Assembly (NCBI GenBank): GCA_039566865.1
Contig: CM076962.1
Span: 6,194,743-6,258,742 of the forward strand
Direction of reading: 5' to 3'
Source: Aurelia coerulea
Lineage: Eukaryota; Cnidaria; Scyphozoa; Semaeostomeae; Ulmaridae
Length of the DNA stretch: 64,000 nt
Within the stretch, counting starts at the first letter, position 1. Every line of letters starts with the position of its first letter. Below the pieces are notes generated by a model. That model was not told the DNA's origin, ran no database searches, and saw only the letters and a program-made list of their open reading frames with translations. The translations under genes were made by a program, and so were the position numbers. Shown one piece after another: positions 20,354-31,179 of this stretch.

Positions 20354-20780
20354 ATCTTTGCAAAAAATTGAGAAGATTCAAGAACGTGCTCTTCGATTTT
20401 TGTACAATGATCACCGATCTTCTTACAGTGAATTACTCTTGAAATCAGAAAGATGTACTATGCATGTTTCCCGTCTGAGAGTTCTCTGTATAGAAGTTTT
20501 CAAGACCTTGAAACATCTCAACCCATCTTTCATGCGTGATATTTTCAAAATAAGATCTTCCAGATATTCATCACGAAATCCGTACGACTTACAACATTAT
20601 AGACCAAATCAAGTCACTTTTGGGTCAAACAGTCTTCGATCACTAGGACCTCAAATCTGGAATGCATTGCCAAATGAAACTAAATCTGCCGACAACTTAA
20701 ATTCTTTTAAACGCATGATAAAACAATGGAATGGACCAAATTGTAAATGCAATGCTTGTCAACATTCACCCAAATTTTAG
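20335..20780 (+). pseudogene. C-terminal part of the same LINE RT protein
   Basis: Frame-shifted continuation with SLQKIEKIQERALRFLYND, LRVLCIEVFKTL and the conserved end LRSLGPQIWNALPNETK, closing in a cysteine-containing tail (CKCNACQHS). An AT-rich 3' UTR of about 230 bases follows. Confidence 0.78.
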
Positions 20781-21018
20781 AAAATTATCTGGATTATGAA
20801 ACAGTAGAAAATATTTGTATATTTGTTACGCCTGTCAATTCAATTATATCTAATAAACCTTGCCCATATATGTCTTGAATATTTAACTTATTTAACTTAT
20901 CTATTAATTTCTTCATTTCTTAATTTATATATTTATATGTTCGATTTGGATTAGTTGAATATATTGTAAATATGTATAGCTAGATAAAGATAATCGAATG
21001 AAAATAAGTTGACAAACA

Positions 21019-21218
21019 AAATTATCCTCGCAAATTTCAGAAGCTTTCAACAAACATTTTGCAATGGTTGGACCTTAAGTTAGCGGAGAAAATTAAAAGT
21101 CAACCTTCTGATGACCCTCTTAAATACCTTGGCAACAACTCCAATGGTACCAAATTTAAGTTAGAGCCATTAAGCGTAGGGTATTTAGAACGCACTATAA
21201 GTGCCCTGAATAACTCAA
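21019..21218 (+). pseudogene. Remnant of the host LINE piece (second copy)
   Basis: Near-identical to 18471-18672. It reads the linker before RT (ISEAFNKHF-like, LAEKIKSQPSDDPLKYLG), then is cut off by the poly-T that marks the 3' end of a minus-strand LINE. Confidence 0.75.
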
Positions 21219-21221
21219 AAT

Positions 21222-22404
21222 CTTTTTTTTTTTTTTACATTCAATCTAAAAACTTACAATACACATTACTTAATTACACTACTTACAAAATACTATACCC
21301 TACTACTATGACAATACCATTTGGAGCAAAAAACTATGACTGCCTCATGGCAACATAAAACAGGGAACACGAACATAGCACTACACGTAACGACTTGAAG
21401 AAGGGAATGGAAGGAAATGGAAGGAAACGGGAAGATTTCTTGGGATAATATGAAAAATCTTTAATCAAGACGTTCTGTCTTGAGGATGTACGTAATAGTC
21501 AAAGTTAGAATTGATCTGTTTACCTCATAAGACAGACTCTCATCACCGTACAAAAGAAGTTGCAAAAAGCTGTTGCTCCAGACAGAATGCCCACTATTTT
21601 GAAGTACAACATTAACATCAGTGAGAAGATTGCATCTGTGTTCTTTAAAAGAATCGCAAAGCAGCAAAAAGTGTTCCGTATCCTCTATACCATCATTGAT
21701 TGGACACATTGGATTTATTGTGTCTCTAAAATTGTGTCTAAATTTGTGAAAATTGAGTTTGCTCAGCCCGACCCTGAGTTGAGTTAAATATGCAACCCCT
21801 TTTGGATCATGAATACCATATACGGAGTTCGCAGGTGGCCTTATCCGTGCAGATAGTTTCTTTTTAAAAATGCTAACAGTGGGTGATGCTCTGATCTCAG
21901 GATCAAGTTTGTTCCATTCCAATAAACAGTGAGGATAAAAACTGGCTTTGAATTTTTCCGTTCTTGCCCTTATTTGTCCCACGATGGGTCGACTTCTAAT
22001 AGGATAGATAGTTTCATTGAGAGGTGGAATAGGGTCTCTCGTGTAATCAGGTGTTAACTCGTTGACAAATTTGTAGAAAAGAATAAGCCGCCTGCTCCAT
22101 CTTCTTAAACTAAAGGGTTCCCATCCTAATTCATTGATTCATTGTACAATCTTTTCCGAGAAGTGCCTCTCCACGTTCCTGTTACTGCCAGTGCAGCAGC
22201 GTACTGTACTGATTCCAGTTTCTCCATCAAATGATTTCCCAAGCTACTTACATTGTCTTCCTTTTTCGGTATATGATAAATGACGTCACCGTAATCCAGG
22301 TGGGGCCTAACATATAGCTTATACAATTCATTCAAGGTATTTCTGGAAAGATATTTGGACAAGAATCTCAGCATACCAATTGCCTTTCGCGACTTACTTA
22401 TCAA
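21222..22404 (-). pseudogene. 5'-truncated LINE, minus strand, with poly-A tail
   Basis: The T-run at 21222-21236 is the poly-A end of a minus-strand insertion. The coding remnants are 22126-22404 (RKAIGMLRFLSKYLSRNTL, YVRPHLDYGDVIYHIP) and 21461-21982 (FYPHCLLEWNKLDPEIR, LTQLRVGLSKLNFHKFRHNF, CPINDGIEDTEHFLLLC), in different frames. This is the C-terminal third of a LINE RT protein from a family different from its neighbour. The RT core is missing. 48313-49700 is a relative. Confidence 0.8.
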
Positions 22405-22419
22405 TTGTTAAGATGATGC

Positions 22420-23760
22420 CTCAGATGCCTCAAAATCTCGTGGTGCTGACAGAATCCCCATCAAAATATTGAAAGATGCTGTAGACTTTTTGTCAAAACC
22501 ACTGACACTAATATACAATGCATCTTTAGAAAGGGGTATTTTCCGCCAGACCTGGAAATTACGCCAATTTATAAGGTGGAAGCAAAAACAGATGTAAACT
22601 ATTACCTGCCTATTTCATTGCTATCAGTTGTCTCGAGGATATTAGAAAAAATCGCACACTACAAATTAATGGAGTATCTAAAAGGGCAAAACAAACTTTT
22701 TTTGAACCAATTTGCATTTCAAAAACTGCATAGTACAGACATGTCTATTAAATGTTATAGACCCATGGTTCAAGAATTCTGATGTGAGGAAAATAAACTT
22801 CAGTATATTTCTTGGTCTTAAAAAAGCATTCGATACCGCTGACCATAAAATCTTATTGTCAAAGTTACGAGAGTATGGTGCCGACGGTACTTCCCCACAG
22901 CTGGTTCACTTCTTATCTGACCAATAGAGAGCAGTTCTGTTATTTTGATGGAGCTAGCTCCAGCATAACCGGCATAAAGTGTGGTATTCCGCAGGGCTCG
23001 TGTTTGGGACCCTTGCTTTCATACTAGACATTAATGATTTTGAAAACTGTTTGGAAAGCATGAACCCAAATATGTATGTCGATGATACATGTGTGAATAT
23101 CGCGTAGGAAAACCTGAATGAACTTCTAACAGATTTGAAAAACGGGCTAGAAAATACATCGAACTGGATGAGGAGTAATAAACTTAGTTTCAATACAAGA
23201 AAAAGTGAATATATGGTTATAGGCCATAGGCGACAACTGAATGGCGTATGTGAACATAGGACTCAAATCTTTACAAATCTTTACAAATCTTTCAAATCTT
23301 TAATCTTTAAAACAGCCAACAATGAAGTCAATCGGGTTCATAAGCGTGCCCTGAGAGTGCTGCTAAATGATTTTGACTCCAGTTTTGAAGAACTCTTACA
23401 CAAGAACAGGGAAATCACATTACATGTAAAAAAATTGCAAAAACTTATGCTAGAGGTATGCAAATGTATTACTTCTGGAAACCCCTCCTTTCTGTGGGAG
23501 TTCTTCAATAGAAAAATGCTTCCATATAACTTAAGAATAAACGTACGATCTCCTCCAACTTCCTAAAACCAGGACCAATAAATATGGAAACGAGTCTCTT
23601 TCGTATAGGGGTAGCATGGTTTGGAATCGGCTTCCAGACCAATATAAGCTGCGAAAAGCAATGATGAATTCAAAATTAAAATCAGAAGTTGGAAGGGATC
23701 CGGATGTAACTGCCGCATTTGTATAATATAGCTTAATTTCAGACATTGTAAATAGGGTAG
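22420..23760 (+). pseudogene. Highly decayed LINE RT, plus strand
   Basis: Fragments in several frames: GADRIPIKILKDA-like at about 22440, YLPISLLSVVSRILEKIAHY, LGLKKAFDTADHKILLSKL, WFTSYLTNREQF, IKCGIPQGSCLGPLL, MYVDDT at about 23070, NWMRSNKLSFNTRKSEYM, then a C-terminal piece RVHKRALRVLLNDFDSSFEELL. Several frameshifts and stops, with the end at the TAA-rich tail. Confidence 0.8.
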
Positions 23761-23810
23761 AGTTGGCCTTTATTAGCATCAGCTATCTCTCTAGCCAACT
23801 GTAAATAAAT

Positions 23811-23826
23811 TGTATTATTATTATTA

Positions 23827-23889
<63 letters not shown>
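23811..23889. repeat. (TTA)n microsatellite, LINE tail
   Basis: Nearly perfect TTA/ATT repeat of about 79 bp just after the decayed LINE. It fits the short-repeat tails of L2/CR1-like elements. Confidence 0.85.
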
Positions 23890-23890
<1 letters not shown>

Positions 23891-23893
23891 TAA

Positions 23894-24520
23894 AAAGGTG
23901 GGTGTAAATTTCTATTCAATTTTTCTTTAAACTGAATGGCTTGAAAGGAACTTTTTGAACTTTGCTGTAAATCTGCCGTGGAAATTTTTTAAAGAGCGTA
24001 TGTCATGAAGCTGATTGGTTCATGCAATACAATTCTCTCTATTGTTTATTACAAAGCACAGGATCGAGGCTGAATTTTCATTGCAATAAAAATTCATGAA
24101 ACAGAAATAAAAAGTAACGAAGCAATGGAATTCCACTCCAAACTTGTTTGTTATATTTTTTCAAAATGGTGGCAATTTAATGATTTTTGAACAAATTGAT
24201 CGAAAATTTTGAGAACATTTAGATCATGGTAAATCCTCAACCAAAGGAGGAAAAATCATATAGCTTTCAAGAAAACCATAGATTATGAAGGCCCACAATA
24301 AGGTGAACAGCAGAAATCAGTATCTTTTCTGGTTTAGGATTTAGAAATTTGATGACGTCATAGCCTCAAATTTGATAAATGCTGCCATTTTGAAACTAAC
24401 CAAGATATCAATAAATTTCAACTTTAGATTTACAGCAAAAAAGGCTGAGTTCCTTCCAAGCCTTTTAATTCAAAGGAAACTGTAATAGAATTTTACACCG
24501 ACCTTTTTAAAGATTTGAGT
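23894..24520. mobile_element. Inverted-repeat MITE, about 0.62 kb
   Basis: The left part (GGTGGGTGTAAATTTC through GAATGGCTTGAAAGGAACTT) returns inverted at about 24446-24520 (AGTTCCTTCCAAGCC through TTTACACCGACCTTTTTAAAG). The same family occurs at 43935-44453. No ORF. Boundaries are approximate because the left end abuts the microsatellite. Confidence 0.7.
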
Positions 24521-24532
24521 CCTATGTTGGGT

Positions 24533-24660
24533 AGGTGATGATTTGCCAGATCTTGTCCTCAGTAATGAAGTTATCAAAAGGGTTGGCAACTAAGACAAAG
24601 TATTTAGGAATCAACATCGACGAAAGCATTAATAGGAAAGAGCATGGGCGATTCTGACAC
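24533..24660 (+). pseudogene. Short LINE RT fragment
   Basis: Plus-strand pieces read DDLPDLVLSNEVIKRV and then TKYLGINIDESIN in another frame. These correspond to the region after the YADD box of LINE RTs. A very small remnant. Confidence 0.5.
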
Positions 24661-24742
24661 GTGAAGAATGTTTTTAAATCAATATAGTTGTTGGGGAGAT
24701 GAGATCGGGTTTGTTCGCGGAAATTAAGTGACCCCCTTGCAT

Positions 24743-25130
24743 TGTTCAAACCTTTCCGCTCGGTTCTTTTTAGACAGCAAAGAGAAACAAAGTTGATGTT
24801 TTTAAATATATCATCAGCATCATCGATCCTACAACAGTTCTACATCTCTCCAACATTTCTACCATCTGAACAAATACTTTACATCAAGGTTTTCAATACC
24901 TCAAATCATGCGCAAATCAATTAGTCTGATTGTTCTGAAGGCAATAAATCTTCGTAGATGATAATACAAATGACATACATAATTTTACAAAACAAAAGAT
25001 GCAAACTTTCCCACCGCGCAATTTCAATACTTCTTCCTCCTTTTGAATTTAACGTAATCACTTTTACAGAGGTATGAAGTGCGCAGCGGATACAAATGCA
25101 CAGTGGCAAATCATTCAACATTTCACAACA
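24743..25130 (-). repeat. 3' LTR of the BEL element
   Basis: Plus-strand view starts TGTTCAAACCTTTCCGC and ends CATTTCACAACA. Matches 30690-31079. Confidence 0.93.
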
Positions 25131-25147
25131 CTCCCCCCCCCCCCTTG
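25131..25147 (-). promoter_or_regulatory. Polypurine tract of the BEL element
   Basis: On the minus strand a run of 12 G between AA and AG directly precedes the 3' LTR. Confidence 0.7.
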
Positions 25148-25149
25148 AC

Positions 25150-26199
25150 TCAGTTCGAGTCAAGAACTAAGCGGGTGCGCCAAATCGCATCTGCAGCAGC
25201 AGCTCGGCGCGGCCTAACATTTCTTCCTTCAGTCCCTTCTCTGTCCTCCCCTTCCTTCCTCGCATCTGAATTCTCATTCATCTCAGTTATCTTTCCAGGT
25301 CCTTTCTTATCATCATTCTTTGCTGTAACTTCCAATAGGTATAACTTTGTTAAAGGTCTACTTAGATATTGAGATTTACTTTTAGTGATAGTACGTAAAG
25401 TTGCTCCTCTTACCCTTCCATCTTTACCAACAACCAATGTTACAACTTTACCCATTTTCCATTGATTTCTCTTGACATTGTCTTCTGCAATTTGCACGAT
25501 GTCTCCTTCACTAATCTGTTTTTGATCTTCACCTGATGAATCATGTGTTTCTCTCAAATTGCATAGATACTCCTTCTTCCACCTATTCCAGAAATGAGAC
25601 AACTTCTTAGTCAAGTACACAAATCTCTTACTGAAAAGAGTTTCATCGTCACTGTCAATCGATGAGGTATCAATGTTGTCCGCAACAGGTGACAATCTGT
25701 GACCATATATCAAATGTGAAGGTGTTAGAATTTCAACATTACAATCATCCTCGTACATTACAATCATCCTCGAATTAAGAATTCCTTCAATTTCTACCAA
25801 AACAGTATGCATCTCATCAGAACTCAACCTCGCGTTTCCGAGTACTTTCTTCAGAGTCCGTTTAACAGAGCCTACCATCCGTTCATACATTCCACCCCAT
25901 GACGGACTCCGCTGTAGGATGAATTTCCAAGTAATCTTCCTAGCTCTAAGCTCAGCCTGCACAATCTTATCGTTGAAGAGTCGTTTCAAAATCTTTGATG
26001 TGGATTTGAACGTTTTGGCATTATCCGAAACAATAAGATCTGGTGTACCTCTCCTTGCAGTGAATCTACGCAAACACCTAACTAAAGTATGAGCTGCTAA
26101 GTCTTCTACCAACTCTAAATGTAAAGCACGTGTCATACAACAAGAAAATAAAGCGATATACGTCTTACGCATACTACCTTTCTGATCTTTCACATACAA
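25150..26199 (-). pseudogene. BEL integrase core and C-terminal domain
   Basis: Contains ALFSCCMTRALHLELVEDL, PDLIVSDNAKTFKST (second catalytic Asp) and LQRSPSWGGMYERMVGSVKR (catalytic Glu). The C-terminal domain of BEL/Pao integrases follows: LTPSHLIYGHRLSP, HFWNRWKKEYL, GDIVQIAEDN, LSRPLTKLYLLEV. It ends close to the 3' LTR. The N-terminal end is separated from the zinc-binding part by a frameshift. At the expected first catalytic Asp the codon reads Thr (GVT). Confidence 0.9.
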
Positions 26200-26429
26200 A
26201 GGACCAGCAAAGTAACTCCAACTTTGCTGAAGGGCGGAGCTTCTTGGACCCTAAAACTTGGTAACGGCGCCATCGGTGGTGCTTTATAAGCCTTACCCTC
26301 AAATTTCTTGCAAACAACACATGGCTTTATCACCTTTTTCACAAACTGTCTTCCTTTTGTGATCCAATACTTTGATCTGACTTCAGCTAAGGTAACTCGA
26401 AGACCATCATGACCTACCGCATTTTCCAA
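26190..26429 (-). pseudogene. BEL integrase zinc-binding region
   Basis: 79 codons with GLRVTLAEVRSKYWI, PCVVCKKFEG and PPMAPLPSFRVQEAPPF, the usual lead-in to the integrase core. The upstream His of the HHCC motif lies in the preceding segment. It ends in a frameshift near 26200. Confidence 0.82.
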
Positions 26430-27289
26430 ACAACAAGTTCTGTAAATCTATGTTTCCGTGGCAAAATGATAGGAAACTTACTTTCCATTTCTAAATCAGC
26501 ATTTTCAAGTCTGCCTCCACACCTAAGGATGCCTTGTTCTTCCTTAATACCTAACTGTTGGGCAAGCAAGTTATATTTTGGTTCATTCTTCAATTCTGCT
26601 TGTACATCAATAATCCACAACCTTTCTGCTAACACAATTTGTGGCACAGTCAATGGCTCTACCATTAATTCCTCACCTGTTCGTTTGGCCTTAAGGTTCC
26701 TGATAAACCTACAAACATAAGCAGTAATACGCAAAAGTTTGTCAAGTGAACTATACTTACCAATTTCAATGACTTGGCTCACACCTAATTTCTGATTTTC
26801 TTTCACAAGTAATACATTCGTCTTTCTTTTTTCTTCTTGAACTTCAGATGGCTCATCTAACACAAGAGACTGGGGCCACAACGATTTATCCTTAGTTAAC
26901 CAGTGGGGATCTTGCCGCCACAACTTACTGTTCTTTAACACATCAGCGGTGACTCCACGCGATCCTATGTCAGCGGGGTTATCCGTTCCAGGACAGTGTT
27001 TCCATTCAGCCTTGCTAGACAAAGTGAGCACTTCGTTCACACGATGCTGGACAAATTGTTTCCATTCTTTCTTGTTGTTTATCCAGAACAAAGCTGTTTT
27101 ACTATCCAACCAGTAAAACTTCTCCTCAATTCTCACTTGGGGATTCAATGCAACATAAACAGTATTCATTAACATGGCAAGGATACGGGCTGACATCAAC
27201 TCAAGTCTAGGAATCAATAATTGCTTCAACGGGGCAAGTTTTTGCACGCACAAGTTGACTGTAAGAACCATATTCAGTCTCATAAACAA
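26414..27289 (-). pseudogene. BEL RNase H C-terminal part and connection to integrase
   Basis: Shows LIPRLELMSARILAMLMN (acidic E), EKFYWLDSKTALFWI (acidic D), KHCPGTDNPADIGSRGV and the region LWRQDPHWL that follows RNase H in BEL/Pao. The frame differs from the upstream RT segment. Confidence 0.88.
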
Positions 27290-28064
27290 GGTAGATAACA
27301 GCAGAATAGCCCTTCAGAGAAGCATCTCCAAAACCATGCAAAGTACAACGCATAACCTTACCTGTACCTTTGTTATACAAACACCTTGGGACAATAATTT
27401 TACCAATTTCATGCAATTCCTTCGACCATTGATCCCATTTCTCTCGTTTTTCAGTAGGCAACTCATCGTCCCATCCAACATTTTCCAGACAGAGTTCCTG
27501 GAAAAGAATTTTTGCAGATATCATAACTGGTGACACAAGGCCTAAAGGATCAAACAGTTTTGCCAGAGAACTTAAAATTGTCCGTGTAATGATCTTGCTA
27601 TCTTCAGGAATACATGCAACTTTGCTCAGATCAAATTCTAAATTGTCCTCACTTTGATCCCACACAATACCCAAGACCTTGTTTCTTACCTGACTTGTTT
27701 CTGAACCATCAAGAACTGTCTTAGCATATGACAAGTCATATTCCTTGCTCAAATCTGAATCACTCTTCTGGACATCTTCCTCTTTCTGTATCATTTGAGC
27801 AAGTTCTGGCTCATTGGTCTTCCACTTTCTGAGGTTAAAACCTCCTTCCAACATTCTCAATTTGACCTTGTGATACAAATTCATGGCAGTTTCATTGTCT
27901 TGCGCTCCAGATGCCCAGTCATCAACATAAAATCCCTCACACACCTTGGACACAAAATCTGGGTCAGTGTTCTGGTACTGCTTAATGTGGTGACGCAAGA
28001 AGTGTTTGAGGCTTGAGGAGACGCCGGAGAGGAAACGGGCTTGAGGAGACGCCAAAAACAACAC
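27207..28064 (-). pseudogene. BEL reverse transcriptase, YVDD part to RNase H start
   Basis: Contains the catalytic GFYVDDWASGA, GGFNLRKWKTN, KVLGIVWDQSED, LAKLFDPLGLVSPV and HGFGDASLKGYSAVIYL (first RNase H Asp). These are the diagnostic BEL/Pao spacings. Confidence 0.9.
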
Positions 28065-28101
28065 GCTGGAACCGGTACGTTAAAATAGATGGATTCTGGG
28101 C

Positions 28102-28917
28102 TTAAACATCATCAACCCAGAGAAAACGCAAACTATGTCTGTCTTCTGGATGGATTTCTATATTGAGAAAGGCCCTCTCAATATCCGCTACCATAGCTGC
28201 CCTGTGTTCTCTCCAAGAAACAAGAAGATCAAAAATCAAAGGCATTAACGATGGCCCAACATGGAGACAATCATTTAACGATACACCACCTGTCCTATCT
28301 TTGCATGATGCATCATAGACTATACGTACCTTTGTCGTCTCAGCTTCCTTCCGAACCACTGGTCTATGAGGCAAATAATGTGATGAATTTGAACTTTCTA
28401 AATTTGTAACTTTCTCAACAATACCTTTCTCTACTTGTTCCTTGATAATATTGTCACATTCTTGTAACACTTCTGGGTCTTTCCTTAGCTTAGTAAGCTG
28501 GCCTTTCAATCTAGAGACACAGGTTCCATAATTGCTAGGTAATGGTTTGTGACCCACCTTCCATGGCAACTTAATCCTGTAACGATCTCCTGTGAACTCA
28601 ATACTATCAATGGCTTCAGTGTAAACATCATCTGTAGGCCTAATTCCTACACTATCCAAGTCCCATAATCTGTGAAAATCATCTTCTGATGTAGGTGGCT
28701 CTGCGACAAAAATATTTTGAGAATTCAAAGAAACGTGGTTAACAGTGATACTTTCAACATGATCAACAAAGTTAAATTTCTCACCTTCTAGTGGGCCTGA
28801 CAAAACCCATCCTAACTTTGTTTTCATTGCAACCGGCTCGTCATGTTTTCCTCTTCTTACTTCATCTTCTTGAAATCTCCACGCATAATCCGATCCAACT
28901 AACACTGAATTCTCCAA
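28102..28917 (-). pseudogene. BEL reverse transcriptase, N-terminal part
   Basis: Contains GSDYAWRF, TKLGWVLSGP, FWDLD-like LWDLDSVGI, TKVRIVYDASCKD, LNDCLHVGPSLM and MVADIERAFLNIEIHPEDR (the motif A Asp), then RFLWVDDV. An in-frame TAA follows at once. An in-frame stop also separates it from the protease segment upstream. Confidence 0.9.
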
Positions 28918-28947
28918 GGTTTCTTCCTTTGGACTGACATCTGTAAA

Positions 28948-29988
28948 CTAAAGGTCACGCAAGTGGTCATATTCCCTCTTCACAATCTCCAAATGTTCAT
29001 TTCTCACTTCTGCAATTGAATCAACTACATAGGCATTAATTGACACACCCTGCCCCCCACCTGCAGGCATAAGATTCAACATAACAACATCATTTGAAGA
29101 AACAATAGCTTCTTTATCTCCAAATCTACAAATACTCAAAGATTCCTGCTTGAAAGGATAAATATTTGCATTAGAAACCACATTGGAAGTGACAAAAGAT
29201 TTTTGGCTTCCACTGTCGAATAGCACTCTCACTCTAACATTCCTCTTTCCCTGCACAAAAGCCTGGGCAGTCTGGAGGGCCACCCTCCCCCCACATTCAA
29301 CACTCTCTACGCAAGAATTCGCATTTGTGCTTATGGAAGCAACAGGAGCACTAGGCAAAACTTCCTTATTCGCAGGGGCAATCTTATCCTTATCGCAAAG
29401 GGAAATGTGATGCTTCTCATTACAAACTGTGCAAACAAGCCCTGATCTACATTCGAAAGATCTATGACCTTTCTTTAAACAAACATAGCAACGTCCAAAT
29501 TTTCTAACAATATTCTTACGTTCCTCTTTGTTTTTAACTGTTCCACATGCGATCTCCTCATGCTTCCCCAGACAGAATGCACATCTTTTCTCTTTAACAT
29601 TGCTGTGCAAGGCGCTTGCTGACTTCAGTTGACTGTTCGATTGTTTATTATTGGGCCTAGCCATCGAAACTTGATCCTTCCCTCCTTGGCCTAGTGCAAA
29701 GTTTGCTCTGAATAATGGAGCATGCGACTCACGAATTTCCAATTCCTTCTTCAAGGCTTCCAAAAACTCCGATAGGTTCCATTCATCATGACTGTCAGAT
29801 GCTCTTATCATGCCAATTCTTAAGCTTTCCGGCAATTTACCCATCAATTCAGGTACAATAATGAGAGAATAATTTGTCTCATCCACATCTAAAGATCGTA
29901 GCCCGCGAAAATGAGTCTCGGCTCTGTCGTACAAACCTCGCAATCGTGTTATGTCTCTTTCATTATAAACTGGCCACAAACTCCTCAA
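28948..29988 (-). pseudogene. BEL gag C-terminus with zinc knuckles and protease
   Basis: Gag C-terminus, then Cys/His boxes CAFCLGKHEEIAC, CYVCLKKGHRSFEC and CTVCNEKHHISLC, then an aspartic protease VRVLFDSGSQKSFV. It is continuous with the upstream gag part except for one in-frame TAG at about 29989, so the break is a nonsense change rather than a deletion. Confidence 0.9.
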
Positions 29989-30696
29989 CTAACTGATGTG
30001 CGCTTGTCTAATAATCGAAGGTTTGCCAAATCTTTGTTTCAAAAGGTTCACTGCTGCGGCGTAATTAGCTTCTGTGAGTGTAAATCCAGCGACAACTCCT
30101 TTTGCTGGCTCTTCCAAAAGGTGTCGAAGATATGTAAATTTATCCACGTCCGCTAATTCTTCGTTTTCGTCAATGGAACTCCGGAAAGCGTTCCAAATTT
30201 CCTGCCAGTCGTAAGGCTTGCCGATAAACTTTTTCAACTCCAATTTTGGCAATCTTGCTCGCACTAGTTTCGTCTGGAGACTGGCAGTCGAACTCAAACT
30301 TTCTTGTGATCCCATTCTGTGTAAGAGGTGCTCTTTTCGTTCCAACTCCAAAATTTGCTCTTTGATCTGGCCTAAAGTGCCCTGTACTCTTGATTTAAAA
30401 TCTCCCGCATCTGCAACTTCTCTTATACAATCATCAGGACTGCCTGATACGCTGATCAATTCTAATATCTCTTCGTCTACTCTGTCAATCTTCTTCTGTC
30501 GATCTTTTAACCGTGTCTGCAACAGTTTCAATCTCGCTTTATCGTCCGTTCCATCAACTTGCTCTAATAAACGTTCCGTAAACTCTCGATGTCCATTTCT
30601 TACATTTCTCTTCGCTTCTGCCATGATTTCTACAATCTTTGTCAACAAATTCTTACAGCTGTCTTCAATGGGGTTCGGTGGACCAGTAATGTTCAA
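29989..30696 (-). pseudogene. BEL gag N-terminal part
   Basis: 235 codons with a helical, charged N-terminus and the typical BEL gag segment LPKLELKKFIGKPYDWQEIW, FTYLRHLLEEPAKGVVAG and LLKQRFG. The first codons lie over the primer binding site, so the true start may be downstream of the first ATG. Confidence 0.85.
30670..30685 (-). promoter_or_regulatory. Putative primer binding site of the BEL element
   Basis: On the minus strand TGGTCCACCGAACCCC lies four bases inside the 5' LTR. It would pair with a tRNA ending GGGGTTCGGTGGACCA. Confidence 0.55.
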
Positions 30697-31079
30697 ACCT
30701 TTCCGCTCGGTTCTTTTTAGACAGCAAAGAGAAACAAAGTTGACGTTTTTAAATATATCATCAGCATCATCGATCCTACAACAGTTCTACATCTCTCCAA
30801 CATTTCTACCATCTGAACAAATACTTTACATCAAGGCGTTTTCAATACCTCAAATCATGCGCGAATCAATTAGTCTGATTGTTCTGAAGGCAATAAATCT
30901 TCGTAGATGATAATACAAATGACATACATAATTTTACAAAACAAAAGAAGCAAACTTTCCCACCGCGCAATTTCAATACTTCTTCCTCCTTTTGAATTTA
31001 ACGTAATCACTTTTGCAGAGGTATGAAGTGCGCAGCGGATACAAATGCGCAGTGGCAAATCAGTCAACATTTCACAACA
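30690..31079 (-). repeat. 5' LTR of the BEL element
   Basis: 390 bp, about 2% different from 24743-25130. Confidence 0.93.
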
Positions 31080-31179
31080 TACATACGGTCGATACGCATG
31101 CATATTAGCAATTTTAACATCGATGCGTTGCGGCCCCCGTCCATTATCCACAACAAACGATTACGGCTGCAGAGCTATA

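Larger units (their letters stand above)
18851..21018 (+). mobile_element. CR1/L2-like LINE inserted into the duplicated LINE piece
   Basis: The left neighbour ends CAGAACTTAAAT and the right neighbour resumes AAATTATCCTCGC. These are continuous at about 18470-18485 in the undisrupted copy, so this 2.2-kb block is an insertion with an AAAT-type duplication. It lacks the endonuclease and is broken into several frames. Confidence 0.72.
24738..31084 (-). mobile_element. BEL/Pao LTR retrotransposon, minus strand, decayed
   Basis: LTRs of 388 bp (24743-25130) and 390 bp (30690-31079) differ at about eight positions. The flanks TGCAT (24738-24742) and TACAT (31080-31084) are a 5-bp target duplication with one mismatch. 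Order on the minus strand: gag, protease, RT with YVDDW, RNase H, integrase with a C-terminal domain, all in the BEL/Pao arrangement. Several in-frame stops and frameshifts make it inactive. Confidence 0.95.

Noticed and set aside
25079..25372. 97-codon plus-strand ORF at the BEL 3' end
   Set aside because: Runs through the LTR and polypurine tract antisense to the integrase end; no independent support.
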